Shown here one piece after another: positions 1 through 8,639 of a stretch of 64,000 nucleotides of DNA (position 1 is its first letter; each line of letters opens with the position of its first letter). The notes under the pieces are model-generated. The model did no database searches, was not told the DNA's origin, and saw only the letters and a program-made list of their open reading frames with translations. A program made the translations under genes and the position numbers. Source of the DNA: CAG-390 sp964522215 (lineage in GTDB: Bacteria > Bacillota > Clostridia > Oscillospirales > CAG-272); the NCBI GenBank assembly GCA_964522215.1, contig CAZFVR010000003.1, positions 1-64,000 of the forward strand, in the 5' to 3' direction.

Positions 1-223
1 CGGTAGCCTCTGAAAGGAACATTTCAGAGGCTTCTCTACCGATGTCGGTCAAAAGTCCCACGGTCTCATTTGATGGCATCGTGTAGCGCTGATTGAGATA
101 TCTCATTGAAGCGCCAAGCTCGCCATCCGGGCCACCGACCTGCGATATTATCAGGGATGCAAGCGCGGGATCCGGATTTTTTATTTTTACCGGATATTGC
201 AGTTTTCTTTCATATAAAAACAC
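1..223 (-). CDS. cotJC: Spore coat protein CotJC, Mn-catalase family (partial, window edge)
   Basis: Only the first 74 codons are present; the gene runs off the left edge. The protein begins VFLYERKLQYPVKIKNPDP, and 'GGPDGELGASMRYLNQRY' plus 'LLTDIG' follow the usual CotJC amino terminus closely. The family is a di-manganese catalase-like ferritin-fold protein deposited in the inner spore coat. The start is a GTG at 223 preceded by GGGAGGTG. It is the last gene of a cotJA-cotJB-cotJC operon. After 'LLTDIG' the expected TEExxH metal-ligand segment is not seen; the frame instead reads REASEMFLSEAT through an 11-bp inverted repeat at 5-32. The terminal roughly 40 bases may therefore be an assembly or contig-end artefact. 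Confidence 0.85.
   Translation of the reverse strand, partial: MFLYERKLQYPVKIKNPDPALASLIISQVGGPDGELGASMRYLNQRYTMPSNETVGLLTDIGREASEMFLSEAT
5..32. repeat. Inverted repeat at the extreme left edge
   Basis: Two perfect 11-base arms (5-15 and 22-32) flank a six-base spacer. The repeat lies inside the cotJC frame exactly where the protein stops resembling its family. It is more likely an assembly-edge inversion than a regulatory hairpin. Confidence 0.5.
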
Positions 224-241
224 ACTAACACCTCCCACTCA

Positions 242-547
242 TCAGCGCATGCTATATTGCCACGGCCAAGGATCGCCGTTTTGTTCACTCCTGATACCGT
301 ACATAGTCAACGGACCATACATGGATTCATAACTCGCCACAGCCTCGGCACGTTGATCGTTCAACCCTGTTATATAACTGAGCGCATCACGGCAGTCGGG
401 GTAAACATCAAGATAAAGTACTGCATCCTGTATTGCAAAATCCAGCTGTTGGATCTTGGCGGCAAGTGATTGCTTATTGCTATCCTGCGCGGCACGGTTT
501 CCTGTTACCGTATTGTTGTAGATAGGTGAATATCTTCTGTTATCCAT
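242..547 (-). CDS. cotJB: Spore coat protein CotJB
   Basis: A 101-residue protein of the CotJB family, part of the CotJ complex laid down in the mother-cell coat layer during sporulation. It carries the conserved features: 'LDFAIQDAVLYLDVYPD' in the first helix, 'YGPLTMYG' near the end, and the closing tryptophan-rich 'PWPWQ'. The chosen ATG at 547 has AGGAGG nine bases upstream. A GTG 24 bases further upstream is open but lies before that ribosome site. The start overlaps the cotJA stop (ATGgaTAA), so translation is probably coupled. About 18 bases separate its stop from the cotJC start. Confidence 0.9.
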   Translation of the reverse strand: MDNRRYSPIYNNTVTGNRAAQDSNKQSLAAKIQQLDFAIQDAVLYLDVYPDCRDALSYITGLNDQRAEAVASYESMYGPLTMYGIRSEQNGDPWPWQYSMR

Positions 548-896
548 TGCGTGCGCCTCCTCTGGTGTCACTGTGCGGCGAGAGAACCCCTATCGGCAGA
601 TCAAGCTCGGCAAATATTGTGCCGCGAGATAGGCCTCGCTCCGGTGTATATATATCGCTAAAGCTTTGCAGTGGCGCATATACCTGGGCGAGCGGATATC
701 CGTCAAGCCCCCATACAGAACCACTCCCCGCGCCGCATCCCGATCCGATGCCGCTGTCAGGCATTGGCGGGTTCGATGCGGTTCTATCGAGTGGAGGTAC
801 AGGTACAGTGATCGGTGATGCCCCTGCGGGTCTTGCGCGTGTGGCTGATGCCATACACCGTGAGTTATCTACGGTGTAGATGTTTCGTTTGACCAT
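540..896 (-). CDS. cotJA: Spore coat-associated protein CotJA
   Basis: A 118-residue protein whose last third, 'YPLAQVYAPLQSFSDIY' followed by 'RGLSRGTIFAELDLPIG', is the CotJA signature. The first half is low-complexity, rich in Pro, Ser and Gly, and unlike Bacillus CotJA. CotJA is needed with CotJC for assembly of the CotJ coat proteins, and in Bacillus the operon depends on mother-cell sigma-E. The start is uncertain: ATG at 896 lies 16 bases after a GGAAAGGA element, and the frame stays open upstream to about 962. It is the first gene of the cotJABC operon. I could not identify a convincing sigma-E promoter upstream. Confidence 0.85.
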   Translation of the reverse strand: MVKRNIYTVDNSRCMASATRARPAGASPITVPVPPLDRTASNPPMPDSGIGSGCGAGSGSVWGLDGYPLAQVYAPLQSFSDIYTPERGLSRGTIFAELDLPIGVLSPHSDTRGGARNG

Positions 897-1035
897 TATT
901 GAATATAACCATTCCTTTCCCAAACCGCGGCGGCGGTCTGATATCACTAAAAGTATATTCAAAGCACGCGAGATGTGTCACATAATGTATAAAGATATGG
1001 ATCATTGTCGCAGGAGCGGCGTGTTTTACGGATAG

Positions 1036-1060
1036 AAAAGGGTGTCGAAGATCGACACCC
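1036..1060 (-). terminator. Rho-independent terminator after purB
   Basis: A perfect 9-bp stem (GGGTGTCGA paired with TCGACACCC, 1040-1060) with a three-base loop is followed on the minus strand by a short T tract. It lies about 30 bases after the purB stop. Confidence 0.8.
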
Positions 1061-1088
1061 AAATATTTTCTTCAGCCGAGAATATCGG

Positions 1089-2522
1089 TCAGACACGCAC
1101 CTCGGCCTTTATGTTATCCGTGTGGTATTTGCAAAGCAACGGTCCTACGATATCCGATAGAAATTCATCCACCTGCGAGGGACACCTGCCGATATATTTT
1201 GCGGGATCAATGGTAGCGCAGATCTCGTCATAGGTCATAGGTATCCTCTCGTCATCGGCGAGCTGCTGTATCAGATGGTTCTCTCCACCCTCAAGCTTTA
1301 TTTTTTTAACTGCATCATGCGAGCAAACTCTTATGATCTCATGCAGCTCCTGTCTGTCGCCGCCGCGCTTTACAGATTCCATCATAATATTTTCTGTTGC
1401 CATAAAAGGAAGCTTTTCCATTACTCGGCGGGATATTACGTTTTCATATACCACCATTCCGGATGTTACGTTGATATAAAGGTTAAGTATCGCATCCACT
1501 CCCAAAAATGCCTCGGATACCGAAATGCGGCGGTTTGCACTATCATCCAGTGTGCGCTCAAACCACTGGGTAGAGGCTGTCATTGCGGGGTTGAGCGCAT
1601 CGCATATCACATATCTTGCCAGAGCAGAGATCCTTTCGCATCGCATGGGATTGCGCTTGTACGGCATGGCGGACGAGCCTATTTGATCCTTTTCAAACGG
1701 TTCTTCCATCTCCTCAAATGATTGAAGTATGCGCATGTCGTTTGAAAACTTGTAGGCGCTTTGCGCAAATCCGGAGAGAACCGAAAGAAAGTAGGCATCA
1801 GTCTTGCGCGAATAGGTCTGCCCGGTTACCGGTACACAGCCGGAAAATCCCATCTCAGCAGATATCAGCTCCTCGAGGCGGCGAACTTTGACCTCATCGC
1901 CGTCAAAAAGCTCCATAAAGCTTGCTTGCGTTCCGGTGGTTCCCTTTGCGCCGCGAAGCTTGAGCCGTTCAAGCTGAAATTCAAGATTTTCTATATCAGT
2001 GATAAGATCCTGCATCCAAAGTGTTGCACGCTTCCCCACCGTTGTGAGCTGTGCCGGTTGCAGATGTGTGTAAGCAAGGCACGGCAGTGCGCGATATTTT
2101 TTTGCAAAGTCGGCAAGGTTAGCTATCACCTGCGCCGCTTTTTTTATTATGATCTTGGATGCCTCGCGCAGAATAATGATATCGGTATTATCGCCAACAT
2201 AACAACTGGTGGCGCCCAGATGTATTATCGGTTCGGCCAGCGGACATTGCTTGCCATATGCGTAAACATGGCTCATCACATCATGTCTTACCTCACGCTC
2301 GCGCGCTTCCGCTACATCATAGTTGATATCATCGATGTGGGCTACGAGCTCGTTTATCTGTTCGTCTGTTATGTCAAGCCCCAGTGCTTGCTCGGCGCGC
2401 GCCAGTGCCACCCAAAGCCGCCTCCAGGTGCGGAATTTAAAATTATCCGAGAATATCTCCTGCATCTCTTTGGCGGCATAGCGTGTTGAAAATGGGGATA
2501 TATATTTGTTTCGGTCGTCCAT
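1089..2522 (-). CDS. purB: Adenylosuccinate lyase
   Basis: A 477-residue member of the fumarase/aspartase superfamily. It catalyses two steps of purine synthesis: SAICAR to AICAR plus fumarate, and adenylosuccinate to AMP plus fumarate. Visible motifs include 'HLGATSCYVGDN' and 'YTHLQPAQ' near residues 100-160, and the signature loop 'GSSAMPYKRNPMRCE' near residue 300, which carries the catalytic serine. The ATG at 2522 is chosen because the family begins about here ('NKYISPFSTRYA'); a GAGG element lies 12 bases upstream. The frame continues 15 codons further without similarity. It stands alone between the lysS terminator and its own terminator, so it is probably monocistronic. Confidence 0.96.
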   Translation of the reverse strand: MDDRNKYISPFSTRYAAKEMQEIFSDNFKFRTWRRLWVALARAEQALGLDITDEQINELVAHIDDINYDVAEAREREVRHDVMSHVYAYGKQCPLAEPIIHLGATSCYVGDNTDIIILREASKIIIKKAAQVIANLADFAKKYRALPCLAYTHLQPAQLTTVGKRATLWMQDLITDIENLEFQLERLKLRGAKGTTGTQASFMELFDGDEVKVRRLEELISAEMGFSGCVPVTGQTYSRKTDAYFLSVLSGFAQSAYKFSNDMRILQSFEEMEEPFEKDQIGSSAMPYKRNPMRCERISALARYVICDALNPAMTASTQWFERTLDDSANRRISVSEAFLGVDAILNLYINVTSGMVVYENVISRRVMEKLPFMATENIMMESVKRGGDRQELHEIIRVCSHDAVKKIKLEGGENHLIQQLADDERIPMTYDEICATIDPAKYIGRCPSQVDEFLSDIVGPLLCKYHTDNIKAEVRV

Positions 2523-2601
2523 TTGTATTTGTAACCTCGTGATACGGGTGCGGTAAAAAACTATCAAGTGATAGTATCAGCCGCATGGAATTATTTGATC
2601 T

Positions 2602-2640
2602 TAAAACACCCCAAGATATCCTCAAAATATCTTGGGGTGG
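2602..2640 (-). terminator. Rho-independent terminator after lysS
   Basis: Perfect 12-bp arms (CACCCCAAGATA at 2607-2618, its complement at 2628-2639) with a nine-base loop. The minus strand continues into TTTT. It lies 10 bases beyond the lysS stop and ends the greA-lysS transcript. Confidence 0.9.
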
Positions 2641-2649
2641 TCATGGGAC

Positions 2650-4149
2650 TTAGTCCAGCGACTTCATTGTCGGGAACAACAGCACGTCTCTTACGGCAGA
2701 GGAATCTGTCATAAGCATGCACATGCGGTCGATACCAAAGCCTATGCCGCCTGTGGGGGGCATGCCGATCTCAAGCGCATTGAGGAAGTCCTCGTCTGTA
2801 TGGTTAGCCTCTTCATCACCCTGCGCCAACAGTTCTTCCTGTGCGCGGAAACGCTCACGCTGATCTATCGGGTCGTTGAGCTCGGAATAGGCATTGGCCA
2901 TCTCCCAGCCGTTCATGTAGAACTCAAAGCGTTCAACATATGCGGGATCCGACGGCTTTTTCTTGGTCAAGGGGGATATCTCTATCGGGTGATCCATAAC
3001 AAATGTAGGCTGGATCATATGCTCCTCAGCAAAGGTCTCAAAGAAGAGATTGAGTATATCGCCCTTCTTGTGGCGAGCTTCAAATTCAATACCGTGCTCG
3101 CGGGCGATAGCCTTTGCCTCATCGTCCGAATGGATCTCGTTAAAGTCAACACCGGAATACTTCTTTACCGCATCCAGCATGGTTATGCGCTCAAACGGAC
3201 GACCGAGATCAAGCTCGATTCCGTTGTAGGTAATGGTGGTGGTACCAAGCACATCCATTGCCACATGGCGATAGAGATCCTCGGTGAGATCCATCATGCC
3301 ATGATAGTCGGTAAATGCCTGATACAGCTCCATAAGCGTAAACTCGGGGTTGTGGCGGGTATCTATGCCCTCGTTGCGGAAAACACGGCCTATCTCATAG
3401 ACCTTTTCAAGACCGCCGACAATAAGGCGCTTCAGGTAAAGTTCAAGTGAGATGCGAAGCTTGAAATCCTCGTCCAATGCATTAAAGTGCGTTTCAAAGG
3501 GGCGAGCGGAGGCTCCGCCGGCGTTTGAGACGAGCATGGGGGTCTCTACCTCCAAAAAGCCCTTAGAATCAAGGTAACGGCGGATAGAGTTGATTATCTT
3601 TGAGCGCTTTATAAGTGTATCTTTGGATTCGGGATTCATGATAAGATCCACATAGCGCTGACGATACCGCAGGTCTGTATTGGTAAGCCCATGGAACTTC
3701 TCGGGGAGCGGCTTGAGGCTCTTGGAGAGGAGTGTGAGAGCTGTTGCATGGATCGATATCTCGCCTGTCTTTGTTTTAAAAACAGTACCTCTCATACCAA
3801 CGATATCACCTATATCAAGCTTTTTAAAGCCGCGATATTCATCCTCGCCAATGCTGTCACGCGCAACATAGATCTGTATCGTTCCCATAAGATCCTGCAG
3901 ATGGCAAAATGATGCCTTGCCCATGATACGCTTGGACATAAGTCTGCCGGCTACTGCGACCTCTGTGCCCTCAAGCGTCTCAAAATTATCCTTGACCTCT
4001 GTGGAGTGATGTGTGCGGTCGTATTTAGTCTCTGCAAATGGATCCTGTCCGGCGGCACGCAGATCATCAAGCTTTTGACGCCTTACAGCCAGCATATCAG
4101 CAACATCTTGCTGTTGCTGATTCTCGTTTATGTTCTGATTGTCTGCCAT
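2650..4149 (-). CDS. lysS: Lysyl-tRNA synthetase, class II
   Basis: A 499-residue class IIb aminoacyl-tRNA synthetase that charges tRNA-Lys in the cytoplasm. After a Gln/Asn-rich leader comes the OB-fold anticodon-binding domain (about residues 55-160, 'VAGRLMSKRIMGKASFCHLQD'). The catalytic domain follows, with motif 2 around 'FRNEGIDTRHNPEFTLMEL' and motif 3 'GIGFGIDRMCMLMT' near the end. The ATG at 4149 has AAAGGA nine bases upstream; twelve earlier codons are open but overlap greA. It is 32 bases downstream of greA, a frequent pairing in Firmicutes, and ends at a strong terminator. Confidence 0.97.
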   Translation of the reverse strand: MADNQNINENQQQQDVADMLAVRRQKLDDLRAAGQDPFAETKYDRTHHSTEVKDNFETLEGTEVAVAGRLMSKRIMGKASFCHLQDLMGTIQIYVARDSIGEDEYRGFKKLDIGDIVGMRGTVFKTKTGEISIHATALTLLSKSLKPLPEKFHGLTNTDLRYRQRYVDLIMNPESKDTLIKRSKIINSIRRYLDSKGFLEVETPMLVSNAGGASARPFETHFNALDEDFKLRISLELYLKRLIVGGLEKVYEIGRVFRNEGIDTRHNPEFTLMELYQAFTDYHGMMDLTEDLYRHVAMDVLGTTTITYNGIELDLGRPFERITMLDAVKKYSGVDFNEIHSDDEAKAIAREHGIEFEARHKKGDILNLFFETFAEEHMIQPTFVMDHPIEISPLTKKKPSDPAYVERFEFYMNGWEMANAYSELNDPIDQRERFRAQEELLAQGDEEANHTDEDFLNALEIGMPPTGGIGFGIDRMCMLMTDSSAVRDVLLFPTMKSLD

Positions 4150-4181
4150 TTTACTGTATCCTTTCGTTGTCTCCTGATCGA

Positions 4182-4676
4182 TCACTCGTGCGTTTTGGTT
4201 CTGGCAACCCGCTCTATCTTAAGCTTTATCTCTCCACCGGGGGTTTCAACTGTTACCGTGTCGCCTGCGCGTTTACCGATAAGCCCTTTCCCGATAGGGG
4301 AAAGATCGGAGATCTTACCGCTAAGAGGATCGACCTCGTTTGAACCGACAAGGATATATTCAAAATCCTCATCGTCTGTGATGTTGTGTCCGTTAACCGT
4401 TGAACCAACGCTGATAACGGAGAAATCGACCTTGGTCTCATCGATGATGATCGCATTGTTGATCTTTTCATCAAGCTCTTTGATCCTTGCCTCGACCTTT
4501 GCTTGCTCGGTCCTTGCCTCGTCATACTCGGCGTTTTCGGAAAGGTCACCAAATGAACGCGCAACCTCTATCTCGTGTACGACCTCTGCACGGCGTACGT
4601 TTTTAAGATAGTCGAGTTCGGCAACCATCTCATTGTAGCCCTGTTGTGTAAATGTGAGCTTTTGTTCCTTAGACAT
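4182..4676 (-). CDS. greA: Transcription elongation factor GreA
   Basis: A 164-residue protein of standard GreA length. The amino half is the antiparallel coiled coil that enters the RNA polymerase secondary channel; it includes the conserved 'SFGDLSENAEYDEA' with the acidic tip residues. The carboxyl half is FKBP-like ('LSPIGKGLIGKRAGDTV'). GreA stimulates transcript cleavage by backtracked polymerase. AAGGAG lies just upstream of the ATG at 4676. It leads an operon with lysS and is preceded by a promoter overlapping a perfect dyad at 4733-4753. Confidence 0.97.
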   Translation of the reverse strand: MSKEQKLTFTQQGYNEMVAELDYLKNVRRAEVVHEIEVARSFGDLSENAEYDEARTEQAKVEARIKELDEKINNAIIIDETKVDFSVISVGSTVNGHNITDDEDFEYILVGSNEVDPLSGKISDLSPIGKGLIGKRAGDTVTVETPGGEIKLKIERVARTKTHE

Positions 4677-4718
4677 CTCTATTTCTCCTTAAATGATATT
4701 ACAGTTTAGTATGGATTT

Positions 4719-4753
4719 ATTATAGGGTCTGACTTGATCTGTTTCAGATCAAG
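4719..4753 (-). promoter_or_regulatory. greA promoter with palindromic operator-like dyad
   Basis: On the minus strand a -10 TATAAT (4719-4724) lies 17 bases from CTGAAA (4742-4747, four of six -35 matches). A perfect 9-bp inverted repeat, CTTGATCTG and CAGATCAAG around a three-base spacer (4733-4753), overlaps the -35. It has no T tract, so it is not a terminator for the upstream gene. A repressor or activator site is the simplest reading. Confidence 0.45.
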
Positions 4754-4778
4754 CTCGTTGTTTCTGCTGAATCGCCCC

Positions 4779-6092
4779 TCACCCGCCGATGATCGCTGAG
4801 AGAGCCGCATTCATTTGATTATCCTCGGCATCAGTGATCTTGTATATATTTTTGCCGCTGAGCGCCGAGTCGAGCTCAACGGTCACGTCCGGCATAATGC
4901 CGATGCCGTCATAGCCGTCCGAGAGCGGAGGATAATAAAAACGCGTGGTGAGCTTGAGTCCACCGTCATAGCCAAATGCAGAAAGATCGTAAACGCTCTG
5001 CATCGAACCTTTGCCGAATGTGGTGGTTCCAACGACCTTGGCAATGCCGTAATCCTTGAGCGCAGATGTGAAAAGCTCGGCGGCACTCGCCGTGCTTCCG
5101 TTAGCTATAACGGCGCATTTGCCGTTGACCGCGTTGCGGTATTTGCCTATATCAGCTTTCCTTACGTTGCAAGCGGCGTAAGGGGATGACTGATCATAGT
5201 TCACTATCGACACCTTTGTGGTCGTCATATCCGACATATCTTTACCGGATGTGCGGATTATGATATCACCATCGTTCAGCATATAGCTGAGCACAGCCGA
5301 GATCGATGCAAGATCCCCTCCCGGGTTATATCTTACATCAAAAACAAAGTATTCACAGCCCGCGGAGATGAGTTCATCCATTGCTTTTTGAAACTGATGC
5401 GGTGTTGTAAGATCAAATTCTATCAGTTTGATAACGCCGACCTTTGAATTTTCTGTGTTTACATGATACGTTACGGAAAGTGACTCATAAGCGCGACGCG
5501 GTATACTGAAAATATGCTCACCGTCCGTGCGTTTGACGACGAATTCGGCGTATGTTCCCTCCTCGCCCCTCAACCGCTGAAGTGCGCCCTCAAAACCAAG
5601 TTCGGAAACAGATGTGCGCACCTCGCTGCCCGACGAGCGGTCGATAACAGCAACTATCAGATCTCCCGGAAGCAGACCTGCATCGATCGCAGCAGATTCC
5701 GGCATAACGTTTGTGATCTCTATCGCGTTTTCATCGGCATTTTCAATTACCATAACACCAATTCCAACGCCGCTTCCCGCGTTATCGGAATTAAGTGCAT
5801 CAAACTGCTCTGCGCTGTAATAATAGGCATATCTGTCGCCGGAGACGCTTGAATACCAATCCAAAAGACCGGAAAAATCGGCATAGTCTTCGACGCTGAA
5901 AAGACCTGCACCGGATATTATCTCGAGAAGTTTATTGAGTTTTGAGTTATCCGTTTTTGCATAGGCCTGCTCAACTGCCACGAGCTGTTGGCGGAACATT
6001 GATGCGCTTACGGCATATGCGCCCATGAACGCCAAAAGGATCGCGGCGAGCAGGACAAATATAAAAACAGAAAGGGATATCTTTTTTTGCAT
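4779..6092 (-). CDS. S41 family carboxyl-terminal processing protease (Ctp) with PDZ domain
   Basis: A 437-residue secreted or membrane-anchored serine protease. An N-terminal hydrophobic segment (residues 7-30) is followed by a helical region, a PDZ domain around 'SGVGIGVMV...AAIDAGLLPGDLIVAV', and the S41 peptidase core. The core contains 'FDVRYNPGGDL', the catalytic serine in 'NGSTASAAELF', and the catalytic lysine in 'TFGKGSMQSV'. Relatives cut unstructured C-termini and often control cell-wall hydrolases. The start at 6092 has AAAGG eight bases upstream. It lies 25 bases after the M23 hydrolase gene and is last in the ftsEX cluster, so processing of the neighbouring hydrolase is a reasonable guess. 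Confidence 0.93.
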   Translation of the reverse strand: MQKKISLSVFIFVLLAAILLAFMGAYAVSASMFRQQLVAVEQAYAKTDNSKLNKLLEIISGAGLFSVEDYADFSGLLDWYSSVSGDRYAYYYSAEQFDALNSDNAGSGVGIGVMVIENADENAIEITNVMPESAAIDAGLLPGDLIVAVIDRSSGSEVRTSVSELGFEGALQRLRGEEGTYAEFVVKRTDGEHIFSIPRRAYESLSVTYHVNTENSKVGVIKLIEFDLTTPHQFQKAMDELISAGCEYFVFDVRYNPGGDLASISAVLSYMLNDGDIIIRTSGKDMSDMTTTKVSIVNYDQSSPYAACNVRKADIGKYRNAVNGKCAVIANGSTASAAELFTSALKDYGIAKVVGTTTFGKGSMQSVYDLSAFGYDGGLKLTTRFYYPPLSDGYDGIGIMPDVTVELDSALSGKNIYKITDAEDNQMNAALSAIIGG

Positions 6093-6117
6093 GTTTTATG
6101 CCTTTCGGTCAAGAGCC

Positions 6118-7479
6118 TCAGCTCTTGGGGATAGTTATGTAATCGAGCGGCTCAACTCGAGCGCCGAGCTTACGAAACTCAATGTGCAGATGATAGCCCG
6201 TAGTGATGCCGGTAAGGCCGACCAAAGCGATGGTTTGTCCCTTTGTTACGATATCGCCCTCTTTGACCAACAGCTTTGAGGCGTGCCCGTATATCGACAT
6301 TATATTGTTGCCATGGTCGATCATAACACAGTTACCGTAGCCGGATACGACCTTTGCAAGAACGACTCTGCCGGTCTTTACGGCGTATATGGGTGTATCT
6401 CTCGGGGCGGCGATATCCATACCGCCGTGTGTATCCTTGTAGCCTATCTCAACAAGATTTCTGTTTTCGTTAAAGAAGGATGTTATTCTCGCATAATTTG
6501 TGGGGAGTGGCCAAACATACTCGGATGAAGAATTTTCGCGCTCGATCGCCTCTTGAAGTTCTTTTTCCGCTTCAAGTCGGCGGCGCTCCTCTTCCTCAAG
6601 CTCTTTTCGGCGAAGTTCTTCCTCGATCTTTGCCCAGTACGCCGTCTCCTCCTCGATCAGCCGGTTTACCAGACTGTCGAATTCATCATTGGCGGAGTCA
6701 CGCTCTTTTTTAAGCTTTTCGGCCTCGGCCTCGTCAGATTTTATTTTAGCCTCAAGCTCAGCCAAAAGCTTCTCGTTTTGTTCATCAAGCTCGTCAAGCT
6801 CGGTCTCCTTGGCGTTTATCTTCGCTGCTGCCTCATCCACCTTTGCTCGGCTCGCTTCAAGCTCGGTGCGTTTGCCGTCAAGCTCCGCGCTTGCCAACTC
6901 CACGCGCTTCATCAGGCGCTTGTTGTAGCTCAGCATGCCCGAAATTCGCTCTATACGCGCCAAAAGGTCACCAAGGCTCTCGGCACCAAGCAGTATTGCC
7001 AAATAGCTTGCAGTGCCCTCCTCGTAGGTCATACGAAGCAGACTGAGAAAGTTCTCGTAGCTCTGCTCATATTCCTCCTCAAGGCGATCGGCATCAGCTT
7101 GGCACTCAGCCAGTTCCTCCTCAAGCTTTGTGCGTTGGGTCATCAAAAGCTCAAGCTGTTCAACATATATATTGTGCATGCTGTCATAAAGCTCTTTGCA
7201 TGCCAGTGCATCAGCACGAGCACTTGTTGCCTCGGCTATCTTATCAGACATTTCTCGGCTTGCCTCGTTCAGCTCATTAAGCCGAGCCAGCAATGCCTCG
7301 GTGGTGTCGTTTTTGATATCATCATATGTGACCTCTTTGGCCACAGCGGCAAAAGGTAGTGCGGGTATGGATATTATTACCGCAAGCAGCATCGACAATA
7401 CATTGATTATAATTGTCCGTACGCCGCGTCGGCGGTTGCCGAAATCCGCGCCGCCGTTTTTGTTGGAGTTTTTAAACAT
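6118..7479 (-). CDS. Coiled-coil murein hydrolase, M23/LytM (EnvC/PcsB-like)
   Basis: A 453-residue exported protein. A basic N-terminus and hydrophobic segment (about residues 22-48, ending 'PFAAVAKE') form a signal peptide. A long charged coiled coil (about 55-310) precedes a C-terminal LytM domain (330-450). The zinc ligands are visible as 'HGGMDIAAP' and 'GYHLHIEF', with 'GSY/GNCVMIDHG'-type core, so the peptidase looks active. Proteins of this shape are activated at the septum by FtsEX, as EnvC is in E. coli and the analogous CHAP-domain PcsB is in streptococci. ftsX and ftsE lie directly upstream on the same strand, which supports this role. A separate substrate or partner cannot be read from sequence. 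Confidence 0.92.
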   Translation of the reverse strand: MFKNSNKNGGADFGNRRRGVRTIIINVLSMLLAVIISIPALPFAAVAKEVTYDDIKNDTTEALLARLNELNEASREMSDKIAEATSARADALACKELYDSMHNIYVEQLELLMTQRTKLEEELAECQADADRLEEEYEQSYENFLSLLRMTYEEGTASYLAILLGAESLGDLLARIERISGMLSYNKRLMKRVELASAELDGKRTELEASRAKVDEAAAKINAKETELDELDEQNEKLLAELEAKIKSDEAEAEKLKKERDSANDEFDSLVNRLIEEETAYWAKIEEELRRKELEEEERRRLEAEKELQEAIERENSSSEYVWPLPTNYARITSFFNENRNLVEIGYKDTHGGMDIAAPRDTPIYAVKTGRVVLAKVVSGYGNCVMIDHGNNIMSIYGHASKLLVKEGDIVTKGQTIALVGLTGITTGYHLHIEFRKLGARVEPLDYITIPKS

Positions 7480-7618
7480 AGCTATCCTTTCGGGTTATCG
7501 TTTCAGATCGGGTTTGACGCCTCAAGATCAAACAATATCCTTTGTAAAGTTGCATCGTACACGATCGGTGACGGTCGCCGTTGATCTCAATGATCAGCGG
7601 CAAACATTTTTCATTCTT

Positions 7619-8596
7619 TTATTTTTGAAGATTGCGCCTCAGTGACATTACGCTGGCCGCAATTCCGGTCAAAACTCCAATTGCAATAAAGCCGAGCATG
7701 AGTATAAGTCTAAAGCTTTCAAAGGGGGTGAATTCTATCATTTGAAGCTTTTCGGCAGCGTTTTTAAGTGTGTAGCGGTAAAGGCCGGAGCAAACAAAAT
7801 AGCCCGCGACGGCTGATAAAACGCCGATCAAAACACCTTCGATAAGAAAAGGTGCCACAATAAAGCCCTTGGTTCCGCCTATATAGCGCATAATGTCTAT
7901 CTCGGCGCGGCGGGAATGCACCGCAAGCTTTACTGTATTGAATATAACAAATACGCTGACGAGGAGCAGTAAAACGAAAAACCAAAGAAAAACTATCGAT
8001 ATTCCGTTTTTAAGGCTCTCTACCTGTCCGGCAAGCTCAAGTCGGTTGTTCACCTTGCTTATACCGCTGATCGAATGCAGGCTGAATTCAAGCTGACTGG
8101 CCTTTTCGTTGTCATTGTAGGTGACGATGAAAGAGTCCGGGAGTGGGTTGTCACCGTTCTCCTCAAGCTTTTCAAAAAGCTCCGGATAGTCAGAGTAGGT
8201 CTCCCTCATATCATCCAGCGCATCGGCCTTTGATATAAAATCAACGCTTTTTACGTTGTCAAGCTCTTTTATTTGATCGTATATGCCATTCACCGCTTCA
8301 CCATCGAGATCGTATTCAACAAATACCACCATCTCGTTGAGCATGCGCAGGCGAAGCAGGTTTGAGTTTAAGTTTTCAAAAAGCATGCCAAAGCATCCGA
8401 GCAATGTCAAACACGAGGTGAGAACAAGCACAGATGCTACAGTCATTATTCTGTTTCTCCACATGCTCTGCAGCGAGAGCCATATGAAGTAAAAGGGATT
8501 ATACACTCCCCGACCGTCCGCGCGCTCCCGCTTTATGGCGCGGGAGGCATCGGTGTCAGTCTCATTGATACGGGATGTGTCTTTTTCTTTTCTCAT
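7619..8596 (-). CDS. ftsX: Cell division ABC transporter permease FtsX
   Basis: A 325-residue membrane protein with the FtsX plan. A cytoplasmic tail precedes a first transmembrane helix around 'ASVLVLTSCLTLLGCFGMLF'. An extracellular loop of about 120 residues follows ('VVFVEYDLDGEAVNGIYDQI'), then three more transmembrane helices near the C-terminus. FtsX transmits ATP-driven signals from FtsE across the membrane to a peptidoglycan hydrolase. The ATG at 8596 starts a charged tail; a frame continues upstream into ftsE without similarity, and the ribosome site is weak. It is 43 bases from ftsE and 139 bases from the M23 hydrolase gene. Confidence 0.93.
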   Translation of the reverse strand: MRKEKDTSRINETDTDASRAIKRERADGRGVYNPFYFIWLSLQSMWRNRIMTVASVLVLTSCLTLLGCFGMLFENLNSNLLRLRMLNEMVVFVEYDLDGEAVNGIYDQIKELDNVKSVDFISKADALDDMRETYSDYPELFEKLEENGDNPLPDSFIVTYNDNEKASQLEFSLHSISGISKVNNRLELAGQVESLKNGISIVFLWFFVLLLLVSVFVIFNTVKLAVHSRRAEIDIMRYIGGTKGFIVAPFLIEGVLIGVLSAVAGYFVCSGLYRYTLKNAAEKLQMIEFTPFESFRLILMLGFIAIGVLTGIAASVMSLRRNLQK

Positions 8597-8639
8597 TATT
8601 TTAAATATTCCAAGCCTTTCAGGATCTAAACACTCTCCG

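Noticed and set aside
865..1062. Small ORF between cotJA and purB
   Set aside because: It overlaps cotJA in another frame and runs into the purB terminator; no conserved features.
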